DNA of 5,352 nucleotides from Candidatus Nitrosymbiomonas sp. (lineage in GTDB: Bacteria > Sysuimicrobiota > Sysuimicrobiia > Sysuimicrobiales > Humicultoraceae). Position numbers and translations under genes: made by a program. Positions 4,292 to 5,352 of the stretch are shown in pieces. Location: assembly GCA_020724185.1 (NCBI GenBank), contig DYHL01000181.1, positions 1 to 5,352 of the forward strand, given 5' to 3'. The notes below the pieces were generated by a model. It had not been told where the DNA came from and did not search any database. It worked only from the letters and a program-made list of their open reading frames with translations. Each line of letters starts with the position of its first letter. Positions within the stretch are counted from its first letter, which is position 1.

Positions 4292-5352
4292 ATGCCGGCC
4301 AAGCTATTGCTCTACGATGAGAACGCGCGCCGGGCGCTCGAGCGAGGCGTTGAACGGGTGGCCAGCGCGGTCAAGATCACGTTGGGGCCGAAGGGGCGCA
4401 ACGTGGTGCTTGAGAAGAAGTGGGGGTCTCCCACCATCACCAAGGATGGCGTCACCGTGGCCAAGGAGATCGAGCTCGAAGACCCCACCGAGAACATGGG
4501 GGCGCAGCTCGTCAAGGAGGTAGCCAGCAAGACCAACGACGCGGCGGGCGACGGAACAACCACCGCGACCGTCTTGGCCTGGGCCATGGTGCGGGAGGGC
4601 CTGAAGAACGTCGCCGCCGGCGCGAACCCGATGCTGATCAAGCGCGGCATTGACAAGGCGGTGGACGCGGTCGTCGAGGGGATCAAGCAGGCAAGCATCC
4701 AGATCGAGGGTCGCCGCGAGATCGCTCATGTGGCGGGCATAGCGGCCAACGACGATGCGATTGGCGAAACAATTGCCGACGCCATGGACAAGGTGGGCAA
4801 GGACGGCGTCATCACCATCGAGGAAGGCAAGGGCATCGAGACCACCGTCGAGGTGGTCGAAGGCATGCAGTTCGACCGAGCCTACATCTCGCCGTACTTC
4901 ATCACCGACCCCGACAAGATGGAGGCCGTCCTCGAGAACCCCTACATCATGCTCACCGAGAAGAAGATCAGCGCCGCCCGCGACATCGTGCCACTGATGG
5001 AGAAGGTGATCCGGACGGGCAGGCCGCTCATTGTCGTGGCCGAGGACGTGGAGGGTGAGGCGCTAGCAACCCTGGTGGTCAACAAACTCCGCGGCGTCCT
5101 GCACAGCGCGGCCTTGAAGGCGCCGGGCTACGGCGACCGCCGCAAAGCCATGCTCGGCGACATGGCCGTACTGACCGGCGGCAAGGTCATCTCCGACGAC
5201 ATCGGGATCAAGCTCGACAACGTCGAGCTGGAGCTCCTCGGCCATGCCGACAGGGTGAAGGCCACCAAGGAAGAGACCACGATCGTCGGCGGGAAGGGCG
5301 CCAAGGCCGACATTGACGGCCGCGTCGCGCAGATCAAGAAGGAGATCCAGGA
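4292..5352 (+). CDS. groEL: Chaperonin GroEL (60 kDa), 3' end outside the window
   Basis: The window holds 353 codons of a protein that is about 540-550 residues in the family. The ATG at 4292 has GGAGG six bases upstream. The equatorial and intermediate parts show ITLGPKGRNVVLEKKWGSP (29-47), KDGVTVAKEIE (51-61) with D52, and the ATP-binding GDGTTTATVLA (86-96) with D87, in the same numbering as E. coli GroEL. The apical domain follows, with the hydrophobic substrate and co-chaperonin-binding segments FDRAYISPYFITD (194-206), RDIVPLMEKVI (230-240) and VNKLRG (263-268). The reading frame is intact to the edge of the window. GroEL forms the cytoplasmic double ring that folds proteins with GroES. 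No groES precedes it: the 250 bases upstream hold only promoter, CIRCE and the start of the divergent DUF881 gene. The missing groES may be elsewhere, or this may be one of several groEL copies. Confidence 0.97.
   Translation, partial: MPAKLLLYDENARRALERGVERVASAVKITLGPKGRNVVLEKKWGSPTITKDGVTVAKEIELEDPTENMGAQLVKEVASKTNDAAGDGTTTATVLAWAMVREGLKNVAAGANPMLIKRGIDKAVDAVVEGIKQASIQIEGRREIAHVAGIAANDDAIGETIADAMDKVGKDGVITIEEGKGIETTVEVVEGMQFDRAYISPYFITDPDKMEAVLENPYIMLTEKKISAARDIVPLMEKVIRTGRPLIVVAEDVEGEALATLVVNKLRGVLHSAALKAPGYGDRRKAMLGDMAVLTGGKVISDDIGIKLDNVELELLGHADRVKATKEETTIVGGKGAKADIDGRVAQIKKEIQ

Overview
This is a GC-rich bacterial chromosomal segment. It carries the C-terminal end of an unidentified plus-strand gene, five complete genes, one truncated aminotransferase gene, and the first 353 codons of groEL. 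The pairing rpsU-yqeY, a DUF881 membrane protein and a CIRCE heat-shock operator fit a Gram-positive-like lineage or a related uncultivated high-GC phylum. I cannot name the taxon from the sequence alone. No insertion sequence, CRISPR array, tRNA or rRNA is visible.

Left part (1-1840). A plus-strand reading frame of 56 codons ends at 171. Everything else here is on the minus strand. A strong consensus promoter (TTGACA-N18-TATAAT, 1837-1808) starts a leader of about 128 nt that contains a long hairpin. The leader is followed by rpsU (ribosomal protein S21) and yqeY (GatB/YqeY domain), and a GC-rich hairpin lies just after yqeY. Downstream come a Nudix hydrolase and, overlapping it by ATGA, the start of a class III aminotransferase. 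The aminotransferase loses all family resemblance after about 80 codons, next to the end of the plus-strand gene. This looks like a rearrangement scar or an assembly join.

Middle (1841-3299). A complete thiolase (acetyl-CoA acetyltransferase type) is transcribed divergently from rpsU. Its stop codon overlaps the -35 box of a second near-perfect promoter (TTGACG-N17-TATAAT). That promoter points into about 180 nt with no convincing protein gene but with strong, nested and partly mutually exclusive RNA stems. This is the best candidate in the window for something undescribed: a stand-alone structured RNA.

Right part (3300-5352). A DUF881 protein with an N-terminal membrane anchor and coiled coil lies on the minus strand. 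It appears to be read from an extended -10 promoter whose predicted start coincides with the GTG codon, so its mRNA may be leaderless. It diverges from groEL, which carries its own CIRCE operator and promoter and has no groES directly in front of it.

The genes do not form one pathway. They are mostly housekeeping: translation (rpsU, yqeY), nucleotide clean-up (Nudix), acyl-CoA metabolism (thiolase), envelope or division (DUF881) and protein folding (groEL).
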